Source of the DNA: Paraburkholderia sp. BCC1886
Lineage (GTDB): Bacteria; Pseudomonadota; Gammaproteobacteria; Burkholderiales; Burkholderiaceae
Direction of reading: 5' to 3'
Assembly (NCBI RefSeq): GCF_900996245.1
Contig: NZ_CAAJGK010000036.1
Location: 124,001 to 188,000 of the forward strand
DNA length: 64,000 nt
Under the pieces are notes generated by a model. It had not been told where the DNA came from, made no database searches, and saw only the letters and a list, made by a program, of their open reading frames with translations. The translations under genes and the position numbers were made by a program. Shown piece after piece: positions 45,347 through 54,953 of the stretch (positions within the stretch are counted from its first letter, which is position 1; every line of letters begins with the position of its first letter).

Positions 45347-46774
45347 TCAGGCGGTGCGCCCGGGAATCGGCGGTTGCACGTCTGCCGGAATCGGGCACAC
45401 GTACGGCTCTTCGGCGAGTCGCTCCATCAGTTCGGTGCGCGCTGCCGCGAGCAGCAGTGGGTTCGTGTAGAGCTCGAGCGCAGTGGCGGCCATCGTTTTC
45501 GCGGCCAGCGTCATGCCCTTGTGCGCCAGCGCACTCTTGCCTTGCGAGACCCACTGCCACGAATGCGGCGACGTACCAAAAGCGAAACATGCGGTCATGC
45601 ATTGCACGGTCGGCGTGACCCAGCTCACATCGCCGACGTCGGTCGAGCCGTGCATTTTCGACGGACGGTCGTTGTAAAGTTCATCGACTCCATCGAACAG
45701 CGCCTTCGGCTGGCGCCACGCCGAGGCCAGCATCCGGCCGGCCATCTCGATCTCCTCGGGGCGGGTCGTGCGGTGCATCGACTCGGCGAACTGCAACTCT
45801 TCGCTGTTGTACTGCGGCGCGCCGAACTGCTTGAGTTTCGCCTGCATCAATTCGTTTAGCGTGGTGTTGCGCAGCAGGTTGGAACACGCCGAGTGGACCT
45901 CGATTTCCAGTTCGCAGTCGGTCATCAGCGCGGCACCGCGCGCGATATTGCAGATCCGTTCGTAGAGTTCGCTCGCATCGCGATTGCGCGGTGCACGGAT
46001 CATGTAGAGGGCTGCCGCGTTCGGTTGCACGACATTCGGCGCAACGCCGCCGGCGTCGGTGATGGCGTAATGCACGCGCGCGTCCGGGATCATGTGTTCA
46101 CGGAGAAAGTTCGTGCCGATGTTCATCAGCTCGAGCGCGTCGAGCGCACTGCGCCCAAGATGTGGCGACGCGCCTGCGTGCGCAGCCACACCCTTGAAGC
46201 GGAAGTAAGCCTGTTTAACCGCGAGGCTCTCCATATTCATGATCGTATTCGCCACGCCGGGGTGCCAGGTGATTGCCGCTGAGACATCGTCGAACAGGCC
46301 TGCACGAGTCATGAACGTTTTACCCCAGCCGCCTTCTTCCGCGGGACAGCCGTAAAACCGCACCGTGCCTTCAATGCCGTTGCGTTCCAGCGCATTCTTG
46401 ACTGCCACCGCCGCCAGATGAGCGCTCGTGCCAAGCAGGTGGTGGCCGCAGCCGTGGCCGTTACCGTTCGGGATTTCGGTCGAGGGACGGCAGTTGAGCG
46501 CGAGGCTCTCCTGACTCAGCCCGGACAGTGCATCGAACTCGCCGAGGATGCCGATCACCGGGCCGCCGGAGCCGGCTTCTGCGACGAACGCCGTCGGAAT
46601 GCCAGCCACGCCCTCGCGTACGGTAAAGCCCGCGGCTTTCAGAAAGGCGATATGCGCGGCAGCGGACTTCTGTTCGGTATAGCCCAATTCCGCGTATTGC
46701 CAGATTTCGTCCGACAGCTGGATGTATTTGTCTTTGCTGCTTTCGATAAAGTCGTGAACCAGTTCGATCGACAC
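45347..46774 (-). CDS. M20-family amidohydrolase (AbgB-like)
   Basis: 475 residues from GTG 46774, preceded by AGGAG seven bases upstream. Similar in length and blocks to AbgB, a subunit of p-aminobenzoyl-glutamate hydrolase: EIWQYAELGYTEQKSAA, NGNGHGCGHHLLGTSAH, the metal-ligand pair CPAEEGGWGK, and ITWHPGVAN. No AbgA partner is nearby. Cytoplasmic. Together with the M81 gene it suggests two successive hydrolytic steps on an imported amide. Confidence 0.92.
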   Translation of the reverse strand: MSIELVHDFIESSKDKYIQLSDEIWQYAELGYTEQKSAAAHIAFLKAAGFTVREGVAGIPTAFVAEAGSGGPVIGILGEFDALSGLSQESLALNCRPSTEIPNGNGHGCGHHLLGTSAHLAAVAVKNALERNGIEGTVRFYGCPAEEGGWGKTFMTRAGLFDDVSAAITWHPGVANTIMNMESLAVKQAYFRFKGVAAHAGASPHLGRSALDALELMNIGTNFLREHMIPDARVHYAITDAGGVAPNVVQPNAAALYMIRAPRNRDASELYERICNIARGAALMTDCELEIEVHSACSNLLRNTTLNELMQAKLKQFGAPQYNSEELQFAESMHRTTRPEEIEMAGRMLASAWRQPKALFDGVDELYNDRPSKMHGSTDVGDVSWVTPTVQCMTACFAFGTSPHSWQWVSQGKSALAHKGMTLAAKTMAATALELYTNPLLLAAARTELMERLAEEPYVCPIPADVQPPIPGRTA

Positions 46775-46835
46775 GGATGTCTCCTAGGTGGAAGGGAGCG
46801 AAAAGCGGTGACGCGGGACGATCCCGCGCACCGGA

Positions 46836-48050
46836 TCAGAATTGATGGTTGATACCCAGCGTGACGCTCGATATCGTGCGTCCCGCTGCGGGCGTCGGTG
46901 AGCCGCTGTCGTAGTTGTAGGTGACGCTGGAGTGAGGGCCATTGCGCATCAGGCCGACCCGTGCATACACGGACGTTCTCTTCGACAGAAAGTGATCGAT
47001 GCCGAGGGTCGAGCCGTAGGCGTAATCCTGCGATTTCGTCGTTTCGCGATACGCGACCGAAGCCCGCAGCAAATTGCCTTTCCACCACTTTTGCAGACCG
47101 AGCAGGTAGGTACTGGCGATAGCGCTATCCGCTGCCTGCGGCACGTATCGGATGTAGGCGCCCTGGGCGATGAAAGGTCCGATGTCGTAGAGCAGCGAGG
47201 CGAGATAGGTGTCCGTGCGCTCGCCTGGCGCGGTAGTCGCGGCGCCGACACAACTGCCCGTGATCGACGGGTCGCACCAGCTTTGCCCGAAGGCGACCGA
47301 TAGCACGGCGCGTTTGTCGACGTAAGACACCATCGCGGAGCGTTGACTGACGGCGGGACCTATCGCCTGGTCGCCTTTGAGCGAGTAGCTCAGGTCGACG
47401 CCGAACGGTCCGAGCCGCGGCGAGATATAACGCAACGTATTGGGCAGGCGTCCCAGTGCGCTGCTGTTCGCACCGAGCCCCAGATCCGAGGTGCCCAGAA
47501 AGTAGGTATAAACCGATTCGTGCGCGACCCCCAGGAACGGATCCGCACCGAGCGCTGCGGCGCCACCGGACGTGTATTGACGACCCAGTGTCAGTTGCCC
47601 GTACATCGGGTTCTGCATTCCGACATAGGACGCGCGATTGAAGAACGATGTCGAGTCCTGGGCTGCGCCGGTGTTACCCAGGAAGCCGTTTTCCAGCCGG
47701 AAGAACACCGTCCATTGATTACCCAGATACTCCTGGCCATAGAAGCCGAACTTCGAGGTCAATGCGCCGCCCGATTGCATCCGGGTAATGCTGGACGGAC
47801 CGTCCTTCGTATAGTTGATGCCCATATCCACGGTGCCGTAGAGCGTGACGAAAGTTCGTTCCGAAGCAACGCCCAGCGTTTGCGGCCCGAGGCCCGATCC
47901 CCAGTACTGGAAAATCGACCGCATTTGCGAGGTGGTCGCGTAGGCGGCAGCCGCTGCGTCGGGTGGTGCGCCCGGCGACACTTCCGCGAAAGCTCCTGAG
48001 CAGGCCAGCGTGCCAATCGAAGCGACGAGCGCACTCAACTTCTTTTTCAT
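46836..48050 (-). CDS. General porin (Porin_4 family)
   Basis: 404 residues. Signal peptide to SGAFA, then an unusual insertion of about 45 residues (AEVSPGAPPDAAAAAYATTSQM...) before the first strand FVTLYGTVDMGINYTKDG. The rest is standard, with FGFYGQEYLGNQWTVFFRLENGFLG and a C-terminal NHQF. Preceded by GGAG. It stands between the MFS transporter and hydrolase genes in the same direction, so it is probably the outer-membrane entry for the same substrate. Confidence 0.94.
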   Translation of the reverse strand: MKKKLSALVASIGTLACSGAFAEVSPGAPPDAAAAAYATTSQMRSIFQYWGSGLGPQTLGVASERTFVTLYGTVDMGINYTKDGPSSITRMQSGGALTSKFGFYGQEYLGNQWTVFFRLENGFLGNTGAAQDSTSFFNRASYVGMQNPMYGQLTLGRQYTSGGAAALGADPFLGVAHESVYTYFLGTSDLGLGANSSALGRLPNTLRYISPRLGPFGVDLSYSLKGDQAIGPAVSQRSAMVSYVDKRAVLSVAFGQSWCDPSITGSCVGAATTAPGERTDTYLASLLYDIGPFIAQGAYIRYVPQAADSAIASTYLLGLQKWWKGNLLRASVAYRETTKSQDYAYGSTLGIDHFLSKRTSVYARVGLMRNGPHSSVTYNYDSGSPTPAAGRTISSVTLGINHQF

Positions 48051-48199
48051 TGCAGATCTCCACTTGCATGTTTGATCGAGGCGCTGGTGAACGGACGAGC
48101 CGCTCCCTCGCGTCTCTTTCGAGCGCGAAATTGATTCAGTCAGCGGAATAACTATTCGGAAGGCTGCCGACGGCCCGGAAGCGGGATATCGGCCGCCTG

Positions 48200-49504
48200 C
48201 TATGAAGCGCGCTTGCGCGGCTCGGGCAGACTGGACATCGCACAGACCGTGACGATTCCGCAGGCGATCATGTACAGGGCCAGCGACATGGGATTGCCGG
48301 TCTTCGCGAGAAGCCAGGTCACGATGAACTGGGCGGAGCCGCCGAAGAGCGCAACGCCGATGCTGTAGATGACCGAAAGTCCGCTCGCTCGAACGCTGGC
48401 CGGAAACATTTCCATCAGCAACAGCAACATGGGAGAGCTGCCGAAACTGCTCGCAGCGGTAACGAGGGCGATCAGGACCAGAGCCAGCGGGACACTGGGA
48501 TACATGTTCATTGCCCAGATTGCGGGATAGATGAGCAGCGTCGTCAGCACGACAGATGCAATCGCGAGCGGTTTGCGCGACACGGTTCGATCAGCGACCC
48601 AGCCGGATACGAGGCACATGACCAGCATCGTCGCGCCCGACACGCAGCCCGCCATCAGCGAGAGCGAAGTGGGCAGGTGCAGCACGCGGACCATGTAGGT
48701 CGGCATGAAGAAGACGACGAGGTACATGGCAACCGTTCCCGCGACGATAGACAGCACGCCGCGCACGATCTTGCTGCCATGCTCGGTGAACACGCTCGCT
48801 AGCGGGTGGGCCTCCGTAGCCTCGGTGTCCAGCGTTTCGTCGAGATGAGCGCGGATATACAGCCCGACGGGCGCGATCAGCAAGCCCAGCAGAAACGGCA
48901 GACGCCAGCCCCAGGATTCGAGCGCCGCTTGCGAAAGGCTCGCATACAGCACGGCGCCGCTCAGCGCGCCCAGCAGGGCGGCGAACCCCTGGCTCGCTCC
49001 CTGCCAGCCGATCCGGAAGCCACGGCTGCCGAAACTGCCGGACTCCATCAACATCGCGGTGGAAGCGCCGATTTCTCCGCCGAGCGAAAAGCCCTGCAAT
49101 ACGCGGCCGAATACGATGGCGAGAGTGCCCAGGGTTCCTGCCGTTGCGTAGGTCGGCGCAAAGGCGATGCACAGCGTGCCGCACACCATCAGCGAGATCG
49201 TCAGCGTCATGGCCGCCTTACGGCCGCGCCGGTCGGCGAAACTGCCGATCACCATCGCGCCGAGCGGCCGCATCACGAAGCCGATACCGAATGTGCCGAC
49301 CGCCAGCAGCAAGGAGCCGTACGCGCTACTGACGGGGAAGAACAGCTTGCCTATCAGCATTGCGAAGAAGCTGTAGACCGTGAAGTCATACATTTCGAGC
49401 GCGTTGCCGATCGAACAGGCGGCGATGGTGCGTAGCTGGGAAGCAGGCCGGCTACGGCAAACGCCGAGAGACGCATCGGCTGATTGCAGGGTGACATTGC
49501 TCAT
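48200..49504 (-). CDS. MFS transporter, metabolite:H+ symporter (MHS/ProP-like) family
   Basis: 434 residues, twelve helices. Family marks: GNALEMYDFTVYSFFAMLIGKLFF, MRPLGAMVIGSFADRRGRKAAMT and RVLQGFSLGGEIGAST. It takes up organic acids, betaines or similar with protons. ATG 49504 follows CGGAA. It is the first gene of the MFS-porin-M20-M81-LysR run and probably brings the substrate through the inner membrane. Confidence 0.93.
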   Translation of the reverse strand: MSNVTLQSADASLGVCRSRPASQLRTIAACSIGNALEMYDFTVYSFFAMLIGKLFFPVSSAYGSLLLAVGTFGIGFVMRPLGAMVIGSFADRRGRKAAMTLTISLMVCGTLCIAFAPTYATAGTLGTLAIVFGRVLQGFSLGGEIGASTAMLMESGSFGSRGFRIGWQGASQGFAALLGALSGAVLYASLSQAALESWGWRLPFLLGLLIAPVGLYIRAHLDETLDTEATEAHPLASVFTEHGSKIVRGVLSIVAGTVAMYLVVFFMPTYMVRVLHLPTSLSLMAGCVSGATMLVMCLVSGWVADRTVSRKPLAIASVVLTTLLIYPAIWAMNMYPSVPLALVLIALVTAASSFGSSPMLLLLMEMFPASVRASGLSVIYSIGVALFGGSAQFIVTWLLAKTGNPMSLALYMIACGIVTVCAMSSLPEPRKRAS

Positions 49505-49866
49505 CGAAATTCCGGAGGAGAGGACGGCTTGATGGCAAGCACAGCAGCGATTCACAAAGGAGGGGAACCGGCATCGGCTTGAGTGGAAGCCAGTATTTCC
49601 GGGACAAAAAACCTCGGCTATTCACTTTTTTTCAGGCCGATAAGTTTTTGTATGCAGGCATGACTGCAGGCGTTCTGGCCGGCCCATTCAAGGCTCGCGA
49701 CGTCGGCTGGGAGAGAGGCCGGTCACGGGTGTGCAGCTTTTCACCACGACTCTCGGGCGGCTCTCCGACGAACCCGTTCGCGTGTGGGCGCCTTGGAAGT
49801 ACTACGTATGTCGTCCGGTGCGCTCGTAGAATTCCACGTTGGTTGCGCACAGCAAGGTTTAAAAAC
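49505..49866. other. 362-bp intergenic region
   Basis: Lies upstream of the MFS transporter and downstream of the anti-sigma gene, both leftward. It presumably has the promoter of the transport/hydrolase run. I see no strong repeat or RNA; AT-rich words near 49612-49655 are the likeliest promoter site. Confidence 0.35.
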
Positions 49867-50745
49867 TCACCCCGGCGCCACCCCCGTCAGTTGCGAATAC
49901 ACGTCGTGCGACAACTGCAGCAGCTGATCGCGATCGATGCCGCCCGACACCGCATAGCCAAAATCTCCATCGACCCAGTAAAACACGTTCACCGGCCCGT
50001 CCTGATACAGCTTGAACGCGGTGGTGTTCGAACTCACCTGCCGATGCGAGATGCACAACGTCACACGCTCGCCGTGCGGTCCGCGATACATGAACTGGGC
50101 GGTGGGGCCATCGGCGCCGGGCAGTAGACGGCCGCCCGACAGGCTGAAGCCGCTCTTCGCCAGCATCGGCGGATGCACGTTGGTGCCCAGCCGGTTGGCG
50201 AGCCATTGCACGAAATCCTGTTCGTGATCGGCGGTCATATCGGCCGGACGGTCGATGGCCGGCATATAAACCACGTGCGCAATCGCTGCCTGCCGCGCGA
50301 AAACTTCCGGGCCGTCGGCGCTGACCGCGCGCGTATCCGGCGAACGCGGAGACAGCGAGGACAGCGCCGACATCGATAGTCCGCCGCCGTCCTGCCCCCA
50401 ATGCGTCCCCACGCCGATCCCGACGCCCAACACCAGCGCCGCGGCCATCCCGGCGAATTGCGGCCAGTTCGCGGCACTGAACCAGCGGCGCGGAGCCACG
50501 GGCGCAGCCGCGACTTCAGGCGCCGGCATCTGCAGGCGCCTGGGCACCGGCTCGTTCAACACACGGTCGTAGCGCTCGTGAAACAGGCTGTTCAACGAAA
50601 AATAATCGCTGACCCGCGCGGCGAGTTCCGGGTTCTGTTCGAGCGCGCGCTCCACCGCATCGCGCCGTTCGTCGGACAGGGTGCCGTCGACGTAAGCGTG
50701 CAGTTCTTCTTCGCCGATCGGCGTGTGTTGCCGTTGGTCGCTCAT
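49867..50745 (-). CDS. Anti-sigma factor-like membrane protein (distal)
   Basis: 292 residues. N-terminal 60 residues resemble an anti-sigma domain (EEELHAYVDGTLSDERRDAVERALEQNPELAARV) but have no zinc ligands of the HxxxCxxC type. One membrane helix follows at about 95-113 (FAGMAAALVLGVGIGVGTH), then a periplasmic part that ends in a beta-rich domain (VTLCISHRQVSSNTTAFKLYQD). The start overlaps the sigma factor stop (ATGA), so the two are made together. It probably holds the sigma factor until an envelope signal arrives. Confidence 0.88.
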   Translation of the reverse strand: MSDQRQHTPIGEEELHAYVDGTLSDERRDAVERALEQNPELAARVSDYFSLNSLFHERYDRVLNEPVPRRLQMPAPEVAAAPVAPRRWFSAANWPQFAGMAAALVLGVGIGVGTHWGQDGGGLSMSALSSLSPRSPDTRAVSADGPEVFARQAAIAHVVYMPAIDRPADMTADHEQDFVQWLANRLGTNVHPPMLAKSGFSLSGGRLLPGADGPTAQFMYRGPHGERVTLCISHRQVSSNTTAFKLYQDGPVNVFYWVDGDFGYAVSGGIDRDQLLQLSHDVYSQLTGVAPG

Positions 50746-51260
50746 CGCACCACCTTTAGTTTCGCGCTGGGCTGCGTGCCCGCCATCAACGCCCGCAGCC
50801 GCTCGCGTCCGCGCGAGAGCCGGGACATCACCGTGCCGAGCGGAATCTCCAGCGCGAGCGCGACGTCGGCATAACTCATTTCTTCGAGACCTACCAGCAG
50901 CACGACTTCGCGCTGATCGAGCGGCAGACGTTGCAGCGCGTAATCGAGGTCACGCATTTCCAGCGACCGCGTCTGCTCGGACGGCACGGCCAATTCGCTT
51001 TCGTGGATGCTTTCGTCGTCGACTTCGACATGTACCGCGCGCGCCGACGCCTTGCGCGCCTGATTGGCAAACACGTTGTGCATGATCGTGAAAAGCCACG
51101 CGCGCAGGTCGGTGCCCGGCTGAAACAGCTCCGTGCGGCCGAGTGCGCGTTCGAGCGTGTCCTGCACCAGATCGTCGGCGAGATCGCGATTGTTGATCAA
51201 CGCACGCGCGTAGCGTCGCAAACGCGGCACGTGCTCCATCAACTCGTCACGGACATCCAT
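50742..51260 (-). CDS. ECF RNA polymerase sigma factor
   Basis: 172 residues. Region 2: RRYARALINNRDLADDLVQDTLERAL with the core-binding WLFTIMHNVFANQAR; region 4: LPLDQREVVLLVGLEEMSYADVALALEIPLGTVMSRLSRGRERLR. No extra domain. Preceded by GGAACC, start ATG 51260. It lies between two anti-sigma-like genes in the same direction; the downstream one overlaps its stop. Confidence 0.95.
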   Translation of the reverse strand: MDVRDELMEHVPRLRRYARALINNRDLADDLVQDTLERALGRTELFQPGTDLRAWLFTIMHNVFANQARKASARAVHVEVDDESIHESELAVPSEQTRSLEMRDLDYALQRLPLDQREVVLLVGLEEMSYADVALALEIPLGTVMSRLSRGRERLRALMAGTQPSAKLKVVR

Positions 51261-51386
51261 GATTCGGTTCCAGTGGGGCGGCGTTCGTGGAGAGCAGGGC
51301 GTCGCGGTCGAAGTCCGACAACGTGGCTGCGGCGGCTGCCGGGCATTCTAATCCGCGGCGGCGCCCGCCATAAACAGAAGCGCCGG

Positions 51387-52154
51387 TCATTGCAGCGTCA
51401 TCGCGTCGGCGGCGCGCATCAGGCCGTGAGTACGCGCGTCGCCGGCCACGACGAAGCGCTGCGAGCGCGCATGCCAGGTCAGCAACCGGATCTCGCCGAT
51501 CCGCCGCGCGGCCCACTGCGGCTGCGCCGGCGCCAGTAGCGCCCACGCCGATATCACGACCACCGGGCGGTTATCCGCGTTCAGATAGATGAATTCGCTG
51601 GCGCGCTGGAACGGTCCGAGCGACAGCGAGCGCTGTTCGACCAGCCGTAAGCCGATCGCCGACAGGTTCGGCGCGAAGCCGTCGTCGCGAGTCGGCGTCG
51701 CGGCGGGAAACGGTGCGGCGGCATTTTCCGCCAGCGCCATGACGGCGGCATTGTCGAGCGCCTGCACCGACACCTGAGTCGCGGCAAGCCAGCCGGTCAG
51801 CGCGAGCAGCACCAGTGCGCACGAGGCGGCTACGCCGAGCGGCCGGTTGCGGCGCGCGGCAAGTCGCCAACGCCGCGCGACGTGGCGCAGACCGTGAGCG
51901 CCGCTGTCCGCGCGGCCGTGCGCGCGTCTATCCGCGGATTCGCCGGTGGTCTGGAACGCCTGCTGGATCCGCGCGTTCAGCTTGCCGTAGAAGGCCACCC
52001 GGCGTGCCTCGGCGGGGTCCTGAGTCAGATAGTCCCGCAGAGAGGCGGCACGCTCGGGCGCCAGCGTGCCGTCGGCATAGGCCTGAATGTCGGCTTCCGA
52101 AAGCCGGGGAGCGGACGGAGCGGACGAAGCGGACGATGCAGGGTTCGAAGTCAT
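51387..52154 (-). CDS. Anti-sigma factor-like membrane protein (proximal)
   Basis: 255 residues. N-terminal motif SEADIQAYADGTLAPERAASLRDYLTQDPAEARRV is of the same type as in the protein at 49867, again with no zinc ligands. An Arg-rich segment (RRWRLAARRNRPLG) precedes a membrane helix (VAASCALVLLALTGWLAAT), and the rest is periplasmic with a tail (PVVVISAWALLAPAQ..). ATG 52154 is used; 14 upstream residues are not needed. It precedes the sigma factor gene with a 126-base gap. Confidence 0.82.
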   Translation of the reverse strand: MTSNPASSASSAPSAPRLSEADIQAYADGTLAPERAASLRDYLTQDPAEARRVAFYGKLNARIQQAFQTTGESADRRAHGRADSGAHGLRHVARRWRLAARRNRPLGVAASCALVLLALTGWLAATQVSVQALDNAAVMALAENAAAPFPAATPTRDDGFAPNLSAIGLRLVEQRSLSLGPFQRASEFIYLNADNRPVVVISAWALLAPAQPQWAARRIGEIRLLTWHARSQRFVVAGDARTHGLMRAADAMTLQ

Positions 52155-52207
52155 GAGCGGCGCCTGGTGAATGCAGCTATCGAACGGCAAACACATCGGC
52201 CCGCGGG

Positions 52208-52215
52208 TTTATTCC
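52208..52215 (-). promoter_or_regulatory. Possible ECF-type -35 element
   Basis: GGAATAAA on the leftward strand, about 55 bases before the proximal anti-sigma gene. This resembles the GGAA-type -35 of ECF promoters; a -10 is not clear. It would make the locus autoregulated. Confidence 0.25.
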
Positions 52216-52264
52216 ACGCTCATCGAAAATTTCCGCGATTTCACCAGACGCTGCCGGCCTGCCG

Positions 52265-54760
52265 CTAGCTTTTCACCCGCTCCGAGCGCGGATCGTAAGG
52301 GGCCTTCAGATGCACCGTCGCCGGCAGCAGGTCGCCGGCCACGTCGATCTCGTACCGGCCGCTGCCGAGATACGCCGCATCGGCTGCGCCATCGGGATTG
52401 TTCACATAGCCCATGGCCACCGGACAGCCCAGCGTATGACCGAACGCCGCGGAACTGACGAATCCGACCGGCACACCGTCCCGCAAAATGGCTTCGCCGC
52501 CCCACAGCATGCGATCGGCCGCGCCGTCGGCGCTCAACACCGCCATGCGGCGGCGCAGCGGTTCGTCCCGCAGCGCCAGCAACGCCGCGCGGCCACGGAA
52601 CGGAATGTCCTTGTCGAGCTTGCACGCGAACGACAAACCCGCCTCGAACGGATGCGTATCCGGCGTCAGTTCGCGACCCCACGCGCGGTAGCCTTTCTCG
52701 ATCCGCAACGAGTCGATCGCGTAATAGCCCGCGTTGACGAGTCCGAACGCGCGACCTGCGGCGTGCAGCGTCTCGTACACACTCACGGCGAATTCCACCG
52801 GCACGTACAGTTCCCAGCCGAGCTCACCGACATAGGTGAGCCGGGTGGCGCGCACGGTCGCGTAGCCGAGATCGACCTCGCGACTCTGGCCGAACGGGAA
52901 GGCGGCCTGGCTCCAGTCCGCTTTCGACACGGTTTGCAGCAACTCGCGCGAGCGCGGACCCATCACGGCGAGCACCGCGTACTGGCCGGTGACGTCGACC
53001 AGCGTGCAATGGCTGTCGGGCGGAATCGCCTTGTCGAGCATGTCGAAGTCGCGCGTGGTCTGCGCGGTGCCGGTAACCAGCAGGTATTGATCGTCGGCCA
53101 CGCGCGTCAGCGTGAAATCGGATTCGTACTTGCCGGCCTCGTTGAGCATGCCGGTGTAGACGGCGGTGCCGACCGGCACGGCCACGTCGTTGGCGACGAT
53201 GCCTTGCAGCACGCGCTCCGCATCGCGTCCCTTCACGAGGAATTTGGAGAACGACGTCATATCGAAGAGCGCCACGCCCTCGCGGCAGGCGCGATGTTCG
53301 GCGGCGCTCCACGGCAGCCAGTTCTGCTGGCCGAACGCGTACTCGATCGTCGCCTGTTGCGGCGTGGGCGCAAAAAAGTTGGCGCGTTCCCAGCCCATCT
53401 TGCTGCCGAAGCACGCGCCGTCTTCACGCAGCAGCGCGTACAGCGGCGAGCGCCGGAACGGCCGCGCGCTGTCCAGTTCGCGATTCGGCCAGGGCATCGC
53501 GTAATGCAGGCCGAGCGTTTCCTTCACGCGATCGTGCAGCCAGGTGTCGTTGCCGTTGAAGCGCGCAAACCGGCGGATGTCGACCGGCCACAGGTCCATG
53601 GTCGGCTCGCCCGCGACGATCCATTCGGCGAGCGCCATGCCCGCGCCGCCCGCCGACGCGATGCCCATCGAGTTGAACCCCGCACCGACGAAAAAGCGCC
53701 GCAACTCCGGCGCTTCGCCGAGCATGAAGTTGTTATCCGGCGTGAACGACTCGGGCCCGTTGTAGAACTGGCGGACCTGCGCGGTCTCGAGCGCGGGCAC
53801 GCGCTGCAGCGCGTTTTCCATCAGGATTTCGAACTGATCCCAATCGTCGGGCAAAAGCTGGAACTCGAAATTCTCGGGAATGCCATTCATGCCCCACGGC
53901 TTCGCGTTGGGCTCGAAACCGCCCATCACGAGTCCGCCCACTTCTTCCTTGAAGTAGATGAAGCCGTCCGGATCGCGCATGACCGGCAGGTCGGGATGCA
54001 CGCCGGCAATCGGTTCGGTGACGATGTAGTAGTGCTCGGCCGAGTGAAGCGGCACGGTCACGTCGCACAGACGGCCGACCGCCTTGGCCCACTGACCGGC
54101 GCAATTGACGACGATCTCGGCATGCAGCGTGCCCTCGTCGCCGTTCTTGTTGCGCCACGACAGGCCGCTGACTTCGCGCGCGCCGCGCGCCGCGCCGTCG
54201 CTGGCGGTGCGGGTGTGGATGGCCGTGACGCGGGTGTTTTCGACGATACGCGCGCCGCGCTGGCGGGCGCCGCGCGCGAGCGCCTGGGTCAGGTCGGTGG
54301 GATTGGCCTTGCCGTCGCCGGGCAACCAGACCGCGCCGAGCAGGTCGTCGGTGCGCATGACCGGCCACAGGTCACCCGCTTCACGCGGGCCGATCACGTC
54401 GCAGGCCACGCCGTATGCGCGCGCCACGGCGGCGGTGCGCTTGAGTTGCGTCATCCGCTCCGCGGTGCGGGCGACCGATAACGAGCCGCATTGCTTCCAG
54501 CCGGTGGCGAGGCCGGTATCCGCCTCGAGTTCCGCATACAGCGCGGTGGAGTAGCGGATCAGCTTGGTCATGCTTTCCTGCGCGCGTAACTGGCCGACGA
54601 GACCCGCAGCGTGCCAGGTGGTGCCGCACGACAACTGACCCTGTTCGAGCAGCACCACGTCGGTCCAGCCAAGCCGCGTCAGGTGATAGGCGACGGAGCA
54701 GCCGATGATGCCGCCGCCGACGATGACGACACGCGCGTGTGTGGGAATTGGTGTGGACAT
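52265..54760 (-). CDS. Dimethylglycine/sarcosine dehydrogenase-like flavoprotein with GcvT domain
   Basis: 831 residues. N-terminal FAD-binding oxidoreductase domain: VVIVGGGIIGCSVAYHL, then CGTTWHAAGLVGQL, where the His is the usual covalent FAD attachment site in this family. The C-terminal half is the aminomethyltransferase (GcvT) fold, which passes the released one-carbon unit to tetrahydrofolate (GVALFDMTSFSKFLVKGRDA, YAIDSLRIEKGYRAWGREL). ATG 54760 is used; the longer frame adds 26 residues without family likeness. It demethylates N-methyl amino acids such as dimethylglycine or sarcosine. Divergent from a DeoR regulator. Confidence 0.93.
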   Translation of the reverse strand: MSTPIPTHARVVIVGGGIIGCSVAYHLTRLGWTDVVLLEQGQLSCGTTWHAAGLVGQLRAQESMTKLIRYSTALYAELEADTGLATGWKQCGSLSVARTAERMTQLKRTAAVARAYGVACDVIGPREAGDLWPVMRTDDLLGAVWLPGDGKANPTDLTQALARGARQRGARIVENTRVTAIHTRTASDGAARGAREVSGLSWRNKNGDEGTLHAEIVVNCAGQWAKAVGRLCDVTVPLHSAEHYYIVTEPIAGVHPDLPVMRDPDGFIYFKEEVGGLVMGGFEPNAKPWGMNGIPENFEFQLLPDDWDQFEILMENALQRVPALETAQVRQFYNGPESFTPDNNFMLGEAPELRRFFVGAGFNSMGIASAGGAGMALAEWIVAGEPTMDLWPVDIRRFARFNGNDTWLHDRVKETLGLHYAMPWPNRELDSARPFRRSPLYALLREDGACFGSKMGWERANFFAPTPQQATIEYAFGQQNWLPWSAAEHRACREGVALFDMTSFSKFLVKGRDAERVLQGIVANDVAVPVGTAVYTGMLNEAGKYESDFTLTRVADDQYLLVTGTAQTTRDFDMLDKAIPPDSHCTLVDVTGQYAVLAVMGPRSRELLQTVSKADWSQAAFPFGQSREVDLGYATVRATRLTYVGELGWELYVPVEFAVSVYETLHAAGRAFGLVNAGYYAIDSLRIEKGYRAWGRELTPDTHPFEAGLSFACKLDKDIPFRGRAALLALRDEPLRRRMAVLSADGAADRMLWGGEAILRDGVPVGFVSSAAFGHTLGCPVAMGYVNNPDGAADAAYLGSGRYEIDVAGDLLPATVHLKAPYDPRSERVKS

Positions 54761-54953
54761 GTGTGGTATTGCGTGGACAAGGTGCGCGTAGCTTGCCGGA
54801 AAAAGCGGCTCGACGCAATGTCGTTCAACCTGAGTCAAGCCGCGCGGTGTGTGGTTTTAGTTGGCACTGTGTGGGAATCAAGCCCTGTGAAGCGTGTTTT
54901 TGCTAGAATTGCCCGTCTTTCATCCACTCCGCTGCGCCAAAACCGTCCTTTTT

